A program made the translations under genes and the position numbers. DNA of 64,000 nt, taken from contig CAXKVV010000062.1 in assembly GCA_964058805.1 (NCBI GenBank), positions 496,001-560,000 on the forward strand, in the 5' to 3' direction. The notes under the pieces are model-generated. The model searched no databases. It worked only from the letters and a program-made list of their open reading frames with translations, and had not been told where the DNA came from. Shown here one piece after another: positions 46,201-58,794 of the stretch; positions within the stretch are counted from its first letter, which is position 1, and each line of letters starts with the position of its first letter. Source of the DNA: Schoenoplectus triqueter (lineage: Eukaryota > Streptophyta > Magnoliopsida > Poales > Cyperaceae).

Positions 46201-49200
46201 GCTCTGGTTCAACCACTTTAGCACTTATTAACATATCATTAGGGTTAAGAAGGGAGTGTTTAACTTAACAGTCAATCATAACATGCCAGATCATATCAAT
46301 TAGCCCTAATCATGCACTAATCGGTCACTAATGATATCTATAAACCTAGACTCAGTAAACTTACAAGTAGGGCCCACTAGTCAGGTTCATGAGTCTGCGG
46401 CATACAAGAAGATAACAAACCAAGTCTACACAGATCTATTGGCTGGAATTTAAATAAAAGGAAAGAGGGTGCATGCACCTGGCGCCTGGGGACTCTCTCT
46501 CTGCACTCTCCTTCTCCTTTGCTTTGGTGCATGAACGCCGGATGCAGGCACACTTGTGGACGCCTCACCCTTCTTCCCTCTTCTTCTCTTCTTCTTCCCG
46601 ATCACCTCCACAGCCGATGGCGCCATCAATGGAGATCAAGCAAAGGGCCTCGCTTAGAGTTAATTGCTTCCAGCCTTGGCTACATTATACAAAGGAGAGA
46701 AGATATGTGAATTCAGATTTTAAAATAATACAGTGGAAGAAGAGATATGGCAGAGATAATTACCTCGGTCCAAAATCTTGAACTTGTCAATTGAAGCTTA
46801 AAACTTGCAATTGATGGCTGGGAAAGCTTCCTAGGTCCAAGGCGACGGTGTTAAAACAAAAATTGAAAAGATTTGAGTGTTGGAAATAAGAGATAGACCA
46901 ATTCACCCTTCGGCCTAGAAGTGAGATGACCTAACACTATGTTAGAGCTAGTAAATCGACAGAGAAGATGTACAGGGAGTTGCCTAACTCTAAAAGAATG
47001 AGAATGAAGCTTTAAAGTGCAAGAAATGGTCAAAGGGTTGAGATGAAAGTTTGAAACTTGATTATAGGCTGATAATGGAGAAGAAGGTGAAAACAAGATC
47101 AATTCTGTGAAATGGAGTTAAGGAAGTATATAAGCAGCTTATATAGGCATGATATAATATCTAGAAAGGTCCAGAAGAGGCTAGAAGGGCCTGAGTAAGT
47201 GTGAGAACTAATTAGTGGTAAATCAGTAAATAAATGGAAAAGCTTAACAAACCCCAGGCAGTTACACATGACTCTGGTAATTAGAAACTTGGTTCAATGA
47301 ACCATAAGCCACAGAGGGAACAGTTCGAATGAGTAAGGCAATGCACCAAGTGCAAATGAATTATGAAGTCAAAATCAGTCAAACCAATTGATTTCTATAT
47401 AAACCTCAATCCAGCAGATAGAAATAAGAACAACCAGCATATACACAACCTACAAATCCTCAAGATCATTCAAGAGAGCAAGGGAGAAGCTAGTCGGCCA
47501 ATTGATCTCAACAAGTGTTGAGAACTTGGCAAACAGTCACCTCTTTCCACCATTAACGATCAATTCAAGGAGATAGAGCTACAGAGAAGGAGGATAGGTG
47601 AGTGTAATCAATAGAGACAAGAGCTTGGAATGTAATTGCATTCAATTTCGATTAATTTCAGTAAGATCTGGTACTGTCATCAGTTATTTGCAATTTTTCT
47701 TTAAATTCTATCGAATTTCTTGATTTCTTTGATTAAATATTTTCAATACACTGTCGCCTTGCTATCAAAATCGCTTCTTTGATGTTTCTTTACATTTTTC
47801 TCAATCAAACCAAATAAATGGCGATTGAGTCGTGATTGTCAGTAAAGTTAGTCGAAGATCTATTGATCTCCTAACCTAAACCACAGTAATCGATTGATCG
47901 AAGGTCGATGACCTCTCAATATCTGTGTTTTCAAGTAATTGCCTCAAAGATTCAGCTTTGAATTGATCAATTGATTGAAATCTTTGAAGAATTTTACTGG
48001 AACTCGAAACAGTATTGCAATTGTGCTTTAAAGCATCATAATTGATCAAGTTATCTGCTTTGAATAAGGCACATTATATAAACGACGAGTTCTGTACCAA
48101 AGAGGTTGAGTGAATCTTGGCAATTGGTTGAAAACATTGAGATGAATACTGAATTGGCGATCGGTACCAGTTATAGCTACTGTTGAATCATGATATCAAG
48201 CAAAATAAAAGCAATTACATCAATTTAATCACTAGTAATGATGACTAAGACTTAGAATCACATAATTGAACTAACAATTATAAGAAAACATGGTTAAAAT
48301 AACTCAATTTGAAGGAATAGTGCGATCGGTACCAACCGGTACAAGACTATTGAAAGGTAAGGTCAATATCGGCGATTCACCGTACTGATGCATGATCTGA
48401 GCACACCAATCGATTCTCCATACTCAGGCGATGCTACAGGCAGTGGCCGATCTCCGATCAGGTCGCCGGAACATCAAGATCGTCTCTACGGCGCGTATCT
48501 TGAAGCACGGGAAAGAGAGACAGGAGGGGACGCTCTCCACACGAATCTCAAAGAGTCACACGAATGTTGAAGCAAATCCAAGGGAGCTAGGCCATCGGAC
48601 ATTTAGAAAATTAAAGCACAAATCAATCTGGGTCTTTGATCCATTCAGTACCAATCTTAATTTAATCTGGCGGCCCAAATGAGTATGAAAGTTAAATAAA
48701 AGAGTTGTGCTAATCTCAATACAAATCCGAAGGCCCAGGTTAAGCCCAATAATCAAATAATAACAGAATATTGAAAGTATAAAGTAAATAAATCATTTGA
48801 AAATGTTCCTAAACTCCAAATTAACTCAAATTTGTTTCTAAAGTTTCTTTGTTTTTCATAATATTTATATATATAATAATATTTCAGTTTTAAAAATATT
48901 ATCATATTAAAACAATTTAAAAGTAAAAGATACTATATGCATTGACATATTTGACCTAACTTTGACTTGTCATTTTAAATATTATAAAAATTCCAAAAAT
49001 TCAAATAAAATCATAAATAATGATTAAATATATTTTAATGATTTTTCAAGTGATTTTCATAAAATAATAATAATAATAATAATAATATTTAATAAGAAAT
49101 AATAAGATAAACTCTATTCTTTAATTATAAAAGAGAATAAAATAATAATATCAAATAAATATTATGTTAATCTTTTCTGTAAAAATAAAAAAAATACATA

Positions 49201-51289
49201 AATAAATAATCATGATAATAAATGATAAATATATCTTATTCTAGAATAAAAATAAAAAAAAATATATGCATATAATAAAATAAATTGTATCCCTTTGGTT
49301 ATTTTTAAAATTTGAATAAAAATATAATAATAATGGAATAAATTTTATTATTATTTTCTGCTTAAAAATATTAATAAAATATAATAAAAATATTTTGATA
49401 AATAAAATATAATAAAAATAATAATTGTAATAAAGAATATAATGAATTTCATTCTTTGATTTTTTTTTCTACAAATAATAAATAGAAATAATAAAAATAT
49501 AATAAAAACTATCATAAATAGAATAGAATAATAATAATGATTTCTTTAGCTATTATAAATCCTAAAAATCAAAATAAAAATAATATAGCTAATTCATCTT
49601 TTGTTTTGTAAATAATTTCTACAAAATAAATAGAATTTCAAAATAATAAAAATATAATAATAAAATTCTATTACTTTGGTTGTTATAAAATCCAAAATAA
49701 AATTATAAATAATAATCAATTCATTTCCTATTATTTTTGTAAGTGATTTCCTACAAAAATGAATAGAGTTTAAAAATAATAAAAATAAAAATTCTATTAC
49801 TTTAGCAATTATAAAATCCCAAAAATGTAAATAAAATTCTAGTTAATAGCTAACTCATTTCCTATTATTTTTGTAAATAATCTTTTACAGAAGTAAATAG
49901 AGTTTAAAAATAAAAAATATATAGATATGATCACCTTTGTAATATAGATAATAATGAAAGGCATTATCTTAATAATAAAAAAAATCAATAAAAATGTAAT
50001 AATCCTTTTTACATTTTAGAAGTGAATGAATACGCTCACACAAGGGGTGTAGAGCAACACAGTGATTTTGCACAAGTAATGCAACATATTAGAATAATTA
50101 GTCGGGACAAGAACATCTTGACGCTCGTTGAAGAATAACCAAGGCTGCGACATCAACATGAAGAGATATGTCGACTCCAAGAGATAAGAACATTATGATG
50201 TCCGAGAGAAGTGACATCTTAATGACTCGGTGTCATGAACAAGTAATTCATGACCATTTGAGCTAGTAAGACTGAACTCATCCGTCGATAAGTTTGTCTT
50301 CTAGTTCATCTCCCGAGATTGTGAGATTGAATCGTTCTGTAGTAGATTCATCCATAAAATAGTGAATGTGAACCGTTCTGTAGTAGGTTCCTTCACTAAC
50401 ACATGCCTCAATGTTAAGCTGGCTTAGTGCTTCATGTTTGACTTTGTGTGTAGTTGTGTTCCTAGGTTTATGAATCGGCTTAGTGCTTCGAATTCATGAT
50501 CTAGAAGATCAGTGAGAAGAAACACGTGGACCAAACCCACCCTTCTCCTGATTCACCAACCTCAAGATCAACCGGCCTAGTGCTTCGAGTTGTATTTTGT
50601 GTGATTGGTTGTTGACTAGTTAAGATCGAACCGTTCTGTAGTAGGTTTATCTTCTAGATCAACCGAGGTTGAGTCGTTCTGTAGTAGACTCACCTCAAAC
50701 TCCTCTGAAGAGATTAATCTGATCTGTAGTAAGGTTATCTCTCGAGGCGGTAAAAGACTGAACCGATCTGTAGTAGGTTCATCTTTCATGGGATTAACTT
50801 CTGAATCATTCTGAAACAGGTTTATTTTCTGAATCAATTGAGGTTGAGTCGTTCTGTAAGTAAACTCACCTCGAACCCCTTCGAAGAGATTAATCTGATC
50901 TGTAGTAAGGTTATCTCTCAAGGCGGTAAAGACTGAACCGATCTGTAGTAGGTTCGTCTTTCACGGGATCAACCTTTCGGTGAATCCAGACGACCACTTG
51001 ACCATCATTTAACTATACTATTTGCTTCTCCCTTTTAAAGATCCAGAGGTGCCTCGAGGTTAACAGCCCAGGGTAATTAACGGTGGGGGCTTGCGCCCAC
51101 CGGAATCTACAAGAACTCACAATCACTAAAAACCCCCTAAATGTGCATCCAAATCGTTCTAAACGGCAGAATCAGCCGGCATTAAACAGATGCACGCTTG
51201 GGAGGGATCTCCGTGTCCTTCTTCCGCATCCCATCGCCCAGCGGCGGTGCGGAGCGCGCGAAAAAGGGTCGCACAACCAGCAACTTCAA

Positions 51290-51613
51290 TAACTGAGTTC
51301 TTATAATCACCATTTGCACCATTTTCTCCTCATGTCTTAACCCTCCCTCTACAAGAAACTTGATTAACTGACATTTCAGAATTAACAATAGCTTGAGAAG
51401 AACAATGATCACCAACACCATTACATTAATTACAACATTATATAAACAAAAGTGTTCTAAGAAATATGAATTGATTATAAAAAGCATAAATATGTTACCA
51501 TAAAACTTATTTCTCATAGCAATAAATCCATTATATACTTCATCAGCAATTTCTTCATTAAAATAACCATAATCAAGTATTTCTTCAATCATTCCATTAC
51601 ATTTCATGTACAA
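51290..51613 (-). pseudogene. CACTA-1 protein fragment, upstream piece
   Basis: MYMKCNGMIEEILDYGYFNE and IADEVYNGFIAMRNKFYG, then a likely intron (donor ATG/GTAACA, acceptor TTCTTAG). A second exon reads SSQAIVNSEMSVNQVSCRG, has a stop, and continues to EVAG at the LTR-B junction. Joined across LTR-B it would lead into the RG-rich piece at 44137. Family not recognised. Confidence 0.4.
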
Positions 51614-51720
51614 AAGGTTATACCTGCAACATTAAAAAAATAAAAACAAAATAAATCATATGATATTAATATTGAAGGAGAAGGTACTTATATAAAAAAT
51701 AAATATAGTTACCTTGTATC

Positions 51721-52185
51721 TATTGAAAGATAAACTTAATTTTAGTATTAAAGTTAAATAAATTAGGAAATAAAGGGAGACTCTTTGACTTCAGCACTTG
51801 GGCAGAATTTTAAGGCTGATTAATGACAGCATTTGAAGAGGCAAATGGACGTGAAATATAATGTATGACCTATGGATGGAAAGATTTTGAAGTCTCGTTT
51901 CTAATGGTGTAAATTATAAGTCATTTGGAGTTCGCTACAGAGAGTTATGACGATTTTAGTGAAAGAGTGTCAGCTGAAAGGGTGCTGTTTAGAATTCTGT
52001 TTTTTTTATTATATGTTTTTATTACGAATTTCTAGAGTCTTCTCAGATATTTATGCTATATAAAGAGTTTTATTCTGTTGTTTTGTAAGCAAGAAAGTCA
52101 TAAGAGTCAATAGAAAGTATTTGCTTATTTTTATCCATATTTCTCTTATCTTTTCTCATTTATCTACCAACCTCTAATTCTATCA
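51721..52185 (+). repeat. copia-2 5' LTR
   Basis: 465 bp, homologous along its length to 223-685. It begins TATTGAAAGATAAAC, so the canonical first TG has become TA, and ends TCTATCA. This may be a G-to-A change at a terminus needed for integration. Confidence 0.85.
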
Positions 52186-52188
52186 AAT

Positions 52189-52200
52189 TGGTATCAGAGC
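52189..52200 (+). other. copia-2 primer-binding site
   Basis: TGGTATCAGAGC, identical to the site in copia-1. Confidence 0.9.
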
Positions 52201-52208
52201 AAAGTTCA

Positions 52209-53160
52209 AATGACCACAAAAACCTCAAATATTTCCTTCCAATATCCAGTTCTAACCAAAACCAATTATGATAAATGGTCGCTGCGAATGAAGGCTATCA
52301 TTGACGCTCATGGCTTGTGAGACATTGTCGAGAAGGGATATGAAACCTCCGAAGACGAGACCGTTCTTACGGTGGCTCTAATAGCGGCGCTGCAAAAGAA
52401 GAGAAAAGACGATCAACGCACTCTAAGTATCATTCATCAAGGTGTGGATGACGACATATTCGAGAAGATTGCTAATGAGACGCGAACAAAAGATGCATGG
52501 GAAATTCTAAGAAATTCGGTGGTTGGAGCTGAAAAAGTGAAGAAGGTGCGGCTTCAAACTTTAAGAGCCGAGTTTGAGTCGATTGTGATGAAGGAGAGTG
52601 AGTCGATAGGAGACTACTTCACGTGAGTATTGGCGGTGGTCAATCAAATGAAGAGGCTTGGTGAAAAGATAGAAGATGTGAGAGTAGTAGAGAAGATTTT
52701 GCGATCTCTCAATCCGAAATTCAACCATATTGTGGTGGCAATTGAAGAATCGAAGGACCTTGAGTCCATGACGGTTGATGAGTTGAATGGATCTTTGTTA
52801 GCACATGAGGAAAGAATAAAGAGAAGCCAACAAGAGCCGGTGGATCAAGCATTGCAAGCAAGATTTTCTTTTAATCCAAAGGGAAACGACAAAGGAGACT
52901 GAGGTCAAGGACGAGGAAGAGGCCGATGTCGAGGCCATGGGCGCGGCCAAGGACGAGGAGAAGGTCATGGACAAGGGGAAAATGATGAAAGAAGTAACAA
53001 CAATAACAACAATACACGCGGTAGAGGACGTGGTCATGGAAGAGGCGGCCGATCAAATAGGTACAATGTTGATTGTTATAATTATGGTAAATATGGTCAT
53101 TATGCAAGTGAATGTTATTCCGAGAAGAAGGCGAAGGAGAATGCTAATTTTGTAGTCAAG
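52209..53160 (+). pseudogene. copia-2 gag, broken by stops
   Basis: Begins MTTKTSNISFQYPVLTKTNY and reads in one frame with stops at 52318 (Trp to TGA), 52624 (Arg CGA to TGA) and 52900. Includes a UBN2-type Gag core ([40 protein letters not shown]) and a zinc knuckle in which the second Cys is Tyr (CYNYGKYGHYASEC). A GRG-rich tract precedes the knuckle. Non-functional. Confidence 0.88.
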
Positions 53161-55031
53161 TAGGAAGTCGATAATAATGATGTGGTGTTATTGGCTAACA
53201 AGGAGAACGATCCCGAGAAGGAGAATGTTTGGTACCTCGACACGGGTGCAAGCAACCACATGTGCAGCTACAAATATATGTTCACCGAATTGAAGGAAGA
53301 AGCAAATGGTCATGTTTCTTTTGGTGATGCCTCCAAAGTGCGTGTAGAAGGTGAAGGTAACATTTTGATTAAGCCGAACATAATTGGTGAAAACCGGTAT
53401 TTCATAACCTTTATTGATGATTTTTCTCATAAAACTTGGGTTTATTTCTTGAAAAAAAAATCGGAGGCTTTTGCAATTTTTAAAAAATTTAAAGTTTTTA
53501 TTGAGAAGAAAAGTGATTTTTATATCAAGGTTTTGAGATCGGATCGAGGCGGTGAATTTATTTCGGCCGCATTTAACTCTTTTTGTGAAGAACATGATAT
53601 TCGGCGTCACTTGACGGTGCCATACTCGCCACAACAAAATGGAGTCGCGGAGCGCAAGAATCGGATCATTCTCGACATGGTTCGAAGTATGCTTAAGAGT
53701 AAGAACATGCCAAAAGAGTTTTGGGCGGAGGCGGTAGATTGTGCCATTTATTTGTTAAATTGGTGCAAGACATCAAGCTTCGAGAACATAACACCACAAG
53801 AGGCATGGAGTGGTTTTAAGCCTTCGGTATCACATTTGAAAGTATTCGATAGCGTAGCATATGCGCACATATCGGACTAAAAGCGTGTGAAATTGGATGA
53901 TAAAAGTTTAAAGTTGATCTTTATTGGGTATGATGAGAGGTCTAAACCATATAAACTTTTTGATCCCACTAACAAAAAGATGCATATTAGTCGTGATGTA
54001 CAGATGAACGAAGAAGCGATGTGGGATTGGAGCAAAATGATGGAGATTTGTCATGAGAAGACAAGAGATGAGATACACACACCGATTAGCATTCCATGCA
54101 ACAATGATGAATATGTGCCACCAATTACATCATATCAAACATCTTCATCAGATGATGAGACGAGAACCCCCAAAATAAGGAGCATCCATGACTTGTACGA
54201 GGCTACAAATGAGTTACATATGGTGTGTCTCTTGGCTCAAGACGACAACATCTCCTTTGAAGGGGTGATTAAAGATGACAAATGGTGAGCCGCCATGGAT
54301 GATGAGATACATGCAATCGAGAAGAACGACACTTGGAAGCTCACATCTCTTCCTAGAGGTCATAAGGCAATCAGTGTCAAATGGGTGTATAAGAAGAAGA
54401 TGAACCCTCAAGGTGAAGTTGAGAAGTACAAAGCAAGATTAGTGGCGAAAGGTTACAAGCAACAAGTCAGTGTCGACTATGAGGAGGTTTTTGCACCGGT
54501 GGTTCGAATGGAGACCATTCGACTTTTAATTGCTCTCGCGGCTCAATCAAAATGGCGTATTTATCAAATGGATGTGAAGTCGGTCTTTCTTAATGGTGTG
54601 TTGGAAGAAGAAATATACATTGAGCAGCCTCTTGGGTATTTGAAAGAAGGCGGTGAAGGTAAAGTTTTAAAATTAAAGAAGGCTCTGTATGGTTTGAAGC
54701 AAGCTCCTAGAGCTTGGAATACCTAGATTGATCAATACTTTAAATCACACAGTTTTGTGCAGTGCCCTTATGAACATGCATTATATGTGAAGATAATGAA
54801 GATAAGTTGATTGTATCTTTGTATGTTGATGACTTAATTTTTATGGGTAGTAGCGGTGCAATGATTGATGAGTTCAAAAGGGTCATGAAGAAAGAGTTTG
54901 AAATGACCGATTTGGGACTTATGTCCTATTTTTTTGGTCTTGAGATAAAGCAAGGAGATGAAGGAATTTTTGTTTCTCAAGAGGGTTATGCAAAAGGAAT
55001 TTTGAAAAGATTCTAGATGGAGGATTGCAAG
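53161..55031 (+). pseudogene. copia-2 pol, internally deleted and truncated
   Basis: After a TAG at 53161 the frame 53182-53880 carries the protease motif YLDTGASNHMC. It jumps from EGNILIK directly to PNIIGENRYFITF near 53373, skipping the protease end and integrase zinc finger that copia-1 has. The DDE core follows (FIDDFS, RSDRGGEF, SPQQNGVAERKNR). Reverse transcriptase spans 54295-55016 with QMDVKSVFLNG and the active-site LYVDDLIF. Stops lie at 53878, 54286, 54724 and 55014, and a frameshift near 54797. CACTA-2 cuts it at 55032, so RNase H and the 3' LTR are not visible. Confidence 0.88.
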
Positions 55032-55049
55032 CACTACCAGAAAATTGGA

Positions 55050-55395
55050 TTTAGAAACGCCTATTTAGAACCGGTTTTTAAAAAACATATGTTAAAAGGT
55101 GAGAGTGACATATTTATATATTTTATTAAAATTATTAGAACCGATTTTGTTTAATAACCGGTTATAAGTTTTTTTATTAAAACCAGTTTTTTAATAACCG
55201 GTTCTATTTCATTTTATTAAAATTGGTTTGTTACAACCGGTTCTAAAATATTTATTTTAGAACCGGTTTTATTAAAACCGGTTTTAAAACAATAATTTTA
55301 GAACCGGTTTTATAAAAACCGGTTCTACAATTTTTATTTTAAAACCGGTTTTTAACAAAATCAGTTTTAATTGAAAAACAAATTATTCCCATTTT
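55050..55395. repeat. CACTA-2 5' subterminal repeats
   Basis: At least ten AACCGGTT or near copies (for example AATAACCGGTTCTA, TTAAAACCGGTT), in both directions because the core is palindromic. Subterminal arrays bind the element-encoded protein in En/Spm elements; that role is inferred here. Confidence 0.9.
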
Positions 55396-55562
55396 AAAAA
55401 ACTGATTCTAAATTAAGATTAGGGTTATTTATCACACCTTCCTCTCACAGCACTGCTCTTTCATCTTCATTTTCACTATTCACCATTAGAAGCTCTCTGT
55501 TCCATCTGTTCCGAGCTGCAACAACATTCACTTACTGATTAATATTTTGAGATATCTTAAAG

Positions 55563-56143
55563 GTAATTTTTCTGTACATAATTTAAATTTAAGTTCATTT
55601 TCTTATTTTCTTATTTAAGTACATCCTTGTTAAATTTTAACACCCATTAATTTGCATAATTATTGCATAAATTGATTACATATATATAAATAAAATTATA
55701 TATGTGTAATTGATAGTATTGTCATATAAGACCAAACTATCGGAAGTTTTATTAATTTAGGTTCATACTCGTTCGGGATTAATCCAATAGGGATTAATCC
55801 CGAATAGTCCATGATTTGGAATTGCTTTTTGAATACTTTGTCTCATTTAGGATAGTGAACATATACTAGCAATAATTTGATGTTTGAAAAAAAATTGGTT
55901 AGTCTTTTCCCTAATGTTCCTACGTGTACGTACGTATATGAAAATTTACGTTGACGTACTCAGGGAGCATAGGGGAAATACTGCCGAATTTTTTTCAAAC
56001 ATCAAATGAGCTTGTATATGTTTACTAATGAGACAAAGTATTTAAAAAGTGAGTTAAGGTGGTTGACCGGCCCAGAATTAGACCTTAAATCTGAAACCCT
56101 TAATTCTAAACCCTAATTGTGAGATTGATGTTTTTTTTTACAG
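55563..56143 (+). other. Probable 5' UTR intron of the transposase gene
   Basis: Donor AAAG/GTAATTTT at 55563 and acceptor TTTTTTTTTACAG ending at 56143, immediately before the ATG at 56144. Predicted from splice signals only. Confidence 0.5.
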
Positions 56144-57404
56144 ATGGATCGCAATACTTGAATATTCAAAAGGAATACAATTGAATATTTGAGAGGAATT
56201 GATGAATTTTTGGAATGTGCCTCAGAAGATATGAGAAAAAGGGGTGCACGGACACTTGTTTGTCCTTGTGAACATTGTCAAAATTTACGGAGATTTAGAA
56301 ATATCAAACAAATGAGAGATCATTTAATTCGTCGTGGGTTTATGGATTGATACACCGATGGGTACGGCATGGAGAAAATATTGAAACTGTTGATAATACT
56401 GAAAATAGTAGAAATATTGAAAATATTGTACGAGATGAATCTGAAGGTGATGACTTAAATTTAGATAATGATGAATGAGATGTATTGGAGAATGAAAATG
56501 TGGGAAATACAAAAATATAGACAATGTAGAAAGTGAACAATTGGATGAAATTATGAATGATATTGCAGCGGATTTTGTCGATATTCTTGAAATTTTTAAA
56601 AATTTGGGTAATGATTCCAATGTGCCATTATTTCCCGGTTGTACAAAATTTACGAAAATATCTGCAGTTTTTAAATTGTATAACCTGAAAGCTAAAAACG
56701 GATGGAGCGATAAAAGTTTTACCTCTTTATTAGAACTTCTAGGAGAAATGCTTCCAGAAAATAATTTAATACCGGACTCCACATATAGAGCGAAGAAATT
56801 ATTATGTCCCTTGAGTATGGAAGTGGAGAGAATTCATGCATGTCCGAATGATTGCATATTATATCGAAATGAGTACAATGATTTGGATAAGTGTCCGAAA
56901 TGTAACGCTTCACGGTACAAACCGAGAGATAATGAAATAGAAGTTCGAAAACGACCAGCAGCAAAAGTGTTATGGTATTTACCAGTTATTTCAAGATTTC
57001 AGCGTCTATTTGCAAACTCAAAAGACCTTCACTTATTACGATGGCATGTGGATGCCAGAAAAGATGATGGAATGCTCCGTCACCCTGGGGACTCTCCCGA
57101 ATGGAGAAACATTAACAGAATATTTAAAGATTTTGGCGATGAACCAAGAAATTTACGATTAGGGTTATGTACAGACGGGATGAACCCTTATGACCTTATG
57201 AGTAGTGGTAACACAACATGGCCTGTTTTATTGTGTATTTATAATCTCCGCCCCTGGTTATGCATGAAAAGAAAATACATAATGTTGTCGTTGTTGATTT
57301 TAGATCCAAAACAACCTGGTAATGATATAGATGTTTACTTGGCTCCATTATTGGAGGATCTGAATAAATTATGGAAAGATGGTGTGAGGATATTTGATGC
57401 TATT
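56144..57404 (+). pseudogene. CACTA-2 TNP2-type transposase, N-terminal half
   Basis: Catalytic transposase of plant CACTA elements. ATG 56144 opens MDRNT then TGA, then continues a transposase-associated domain (CPCEHCQNLRRF, DHLIRRGF) with further stops to 56540. From 56541 an open frame carries CPLSMEVERIHACPNDCILY, DLDKCPKC, LPVISRFQRLFAN, LRWHVDARKDDGMLRHPGDS, LRLGLCTDGMNPYD and PGNDIDVYLAPLLEDL, the Transposase_21 region. It stops at 57405, where related proteins continue; the 57408-57500 sequence (LFFARLMIFPPMVTY) shows a frameshift. Confidence 0.85.
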
Positions 57405-58794
57405 TAAAAGAATATTTTATCCTTCGTGCAGTTATTTTTTGCACGATTAATGATTTTCCCGCCTATGGTAACTTATCGGGTCATAGAACAAAAGGAGAAA
57501 AAGCGTGTCCAATTTGTGGAGAAGAGACTCATACGATACGATTGAAAAACTGTGGAAAAATGTTTATTTGGGACACCGTAGATTTCTTAATCATAATTAC
57601 CCCTACCGACGGAAGAAGAAAACTTTTGATGGTACGATTGAGCTAGAGAAAGCACCAATATCATTATCCGAAAAACAAATATATTCTATTGTGAAAGATA
57701 TAAATGTCCAATTAGGTAAGAAGTTTCAAAAGAATATCCCTAACGGTGTTTGGAAAAAGAAATCTGTATTTTGGGAGCTTCCTTATTGGCCGTATTTGGA
57801 TGTTAGACATTGTTTGGATGGAATGCATATTATTAAGAATATTTGTGAAAGTTTGGTTGGGACTCTATTGAATATTCAAGGAAAAACGAAAGACAGGGTG
57901 AATGCAAGAAAAGACATGGTTGCTATGGGAATTTGGTCAGAGCTAGAACCACAAGAACATGAAAAACGAAATTACTTACCCTCAGCGTGTTATACATTAT
58001 CGAAGAAGGAGAAAATTAGTTTGTTGGAGTGTCTAAAGTCGATTAAGGTTCCATCCGGTTATTCCTCGAATATCTCCAAAAAAGTTTCGATGAATGATCT
58101 AAAGTTGATTGGTATGAAGTCACATGATTGTCACGTTTTGTTGACACATCTACTTCTTATTGCAATCCGAGGAATTCTCCCTCAAAATGTCAGACATTCT
58201 ATCAATAAATTATATTTTTTCTATAACTCGATCGGCTCGAAAGTGCTTGATCCCGTCACGCTTGGCGAACTACAGTCAGATATCGTGGTTACCTTATGTG
58301 AGTTAGAAATGTATTTTTCGGTGTCATTTTTTGACATAATGATTCATTTAACTGTTCATCTCGTGAGAGAGATACGATTATGCGGTTCTATGTTTTTACG
58401 GTATATGTATCCATTTGAGAGAGCGATGGGTCAATTAAAAGGATTAGTCCGAAGCCGATCGAGACCCGAAGGAAGCATAGTTGAAGGATATATTGCAGAA
58501 GAGGTTATTGAGTTTTATACCAGTTATCTAGAAGGAGTTGAACCGATTGGTCTGCCTAAGTCTCGACATGAGGGTAGACTCCAAGGTGTTGACACAATCG
58601 GATATAAATTGGTAACGGTTGGTCTTGAATTGCGACAAAAAGCATATCTTAATGTTCTGCAACAACTCGCTATTGTGGCTCCTTACGTGAATGAGCATTT
58701 AGCAGTTATAAGAGAAAATAATCCTTTGAAAGATGAAATATGGGTCATCAACGAACATAATTTAAAATTTATAAATGGTTTACCGACAGAGTAA
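57405..58794 (+). pseudogene. CACTA-2 transposase, middle and DUF4218 region
   Basis: After the frameshift, a 429-residue open frame from 57505 carries GHRRFLNHNYPYRRKKKTFD, ELPYWPYLDVRHCLDGMHI and IKNICESLVGTLLNIQGKTK, then LKLIGMKSHDCHVLLTHLLL. MYPFERAMGQLKGLVRSRSR and PEGSIVEGYIAEEVIEF of DUF4218 follow. These blocks follow Transposase_21 in TNP2 proteins. TAA at 58792 probably reflects a new stop, since homology resumes at 58857. Confidence 0.87.

Larger units (their letters stand above)
44320..51275 (+). mobile_element. LTR-B: second copy of the 7-kb LTR-like element
   Basis: Starts TGTTTACCCTTGG and ends AGGGTCGCACA, 6956 bp, with the duplication accag at 44315-44319 and 51276-51280. 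It is collinear in reverse with LTR-A across its length: the ends, the CACGTG cluster, the AT-rich block, and the 3' segment with GGTGCGGAGCGCGCGAAAAA. Ends read TGT...ACA in this orientation. Open frames are short and not conserved between copies. It differs from A by three copies of the TATA-bearing unit and a smaller 60-bp array. Probable solo LTR; other readings as for LTR-A. Confidence 0.78.
41976..51720 (-). mobile_element. CACTA-1, interrupted by LTR-B
   Basis: The left terminus CACTACTAGAAAAAAAATTT is a standard CACTA end, followed by short repeats with GTAGCGG/CCGCTA words to about 42250. The element lies inside the gypsy gag. Its gene pieces read on the minus strand, first 51720-51276 and then, after LTR-B, 44319-43628. 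The other terminus is not in the window, because copia-2 begins at 51721, right against a splice donor-like GATACAAG/GTAACT. That the two gene pieces belong to CACTA-1 is inferred from orientation and position. Confidence 0.55.

Noticed and set aside
48388..48682. Small open frames in LTR-B
   Set aside because: Not conserved with the matching part of LTR-A (about 5100-5400), as expected for noncoding sequence.
2004..51275. LTR-A and LTR-B as two ends of one giant 49-kb inverted-repeat transposon
   Set aside because: Each copy has its own complete pair of ends and its own different 5-bp duplication (gttaa, accag), so they are separate insertions.
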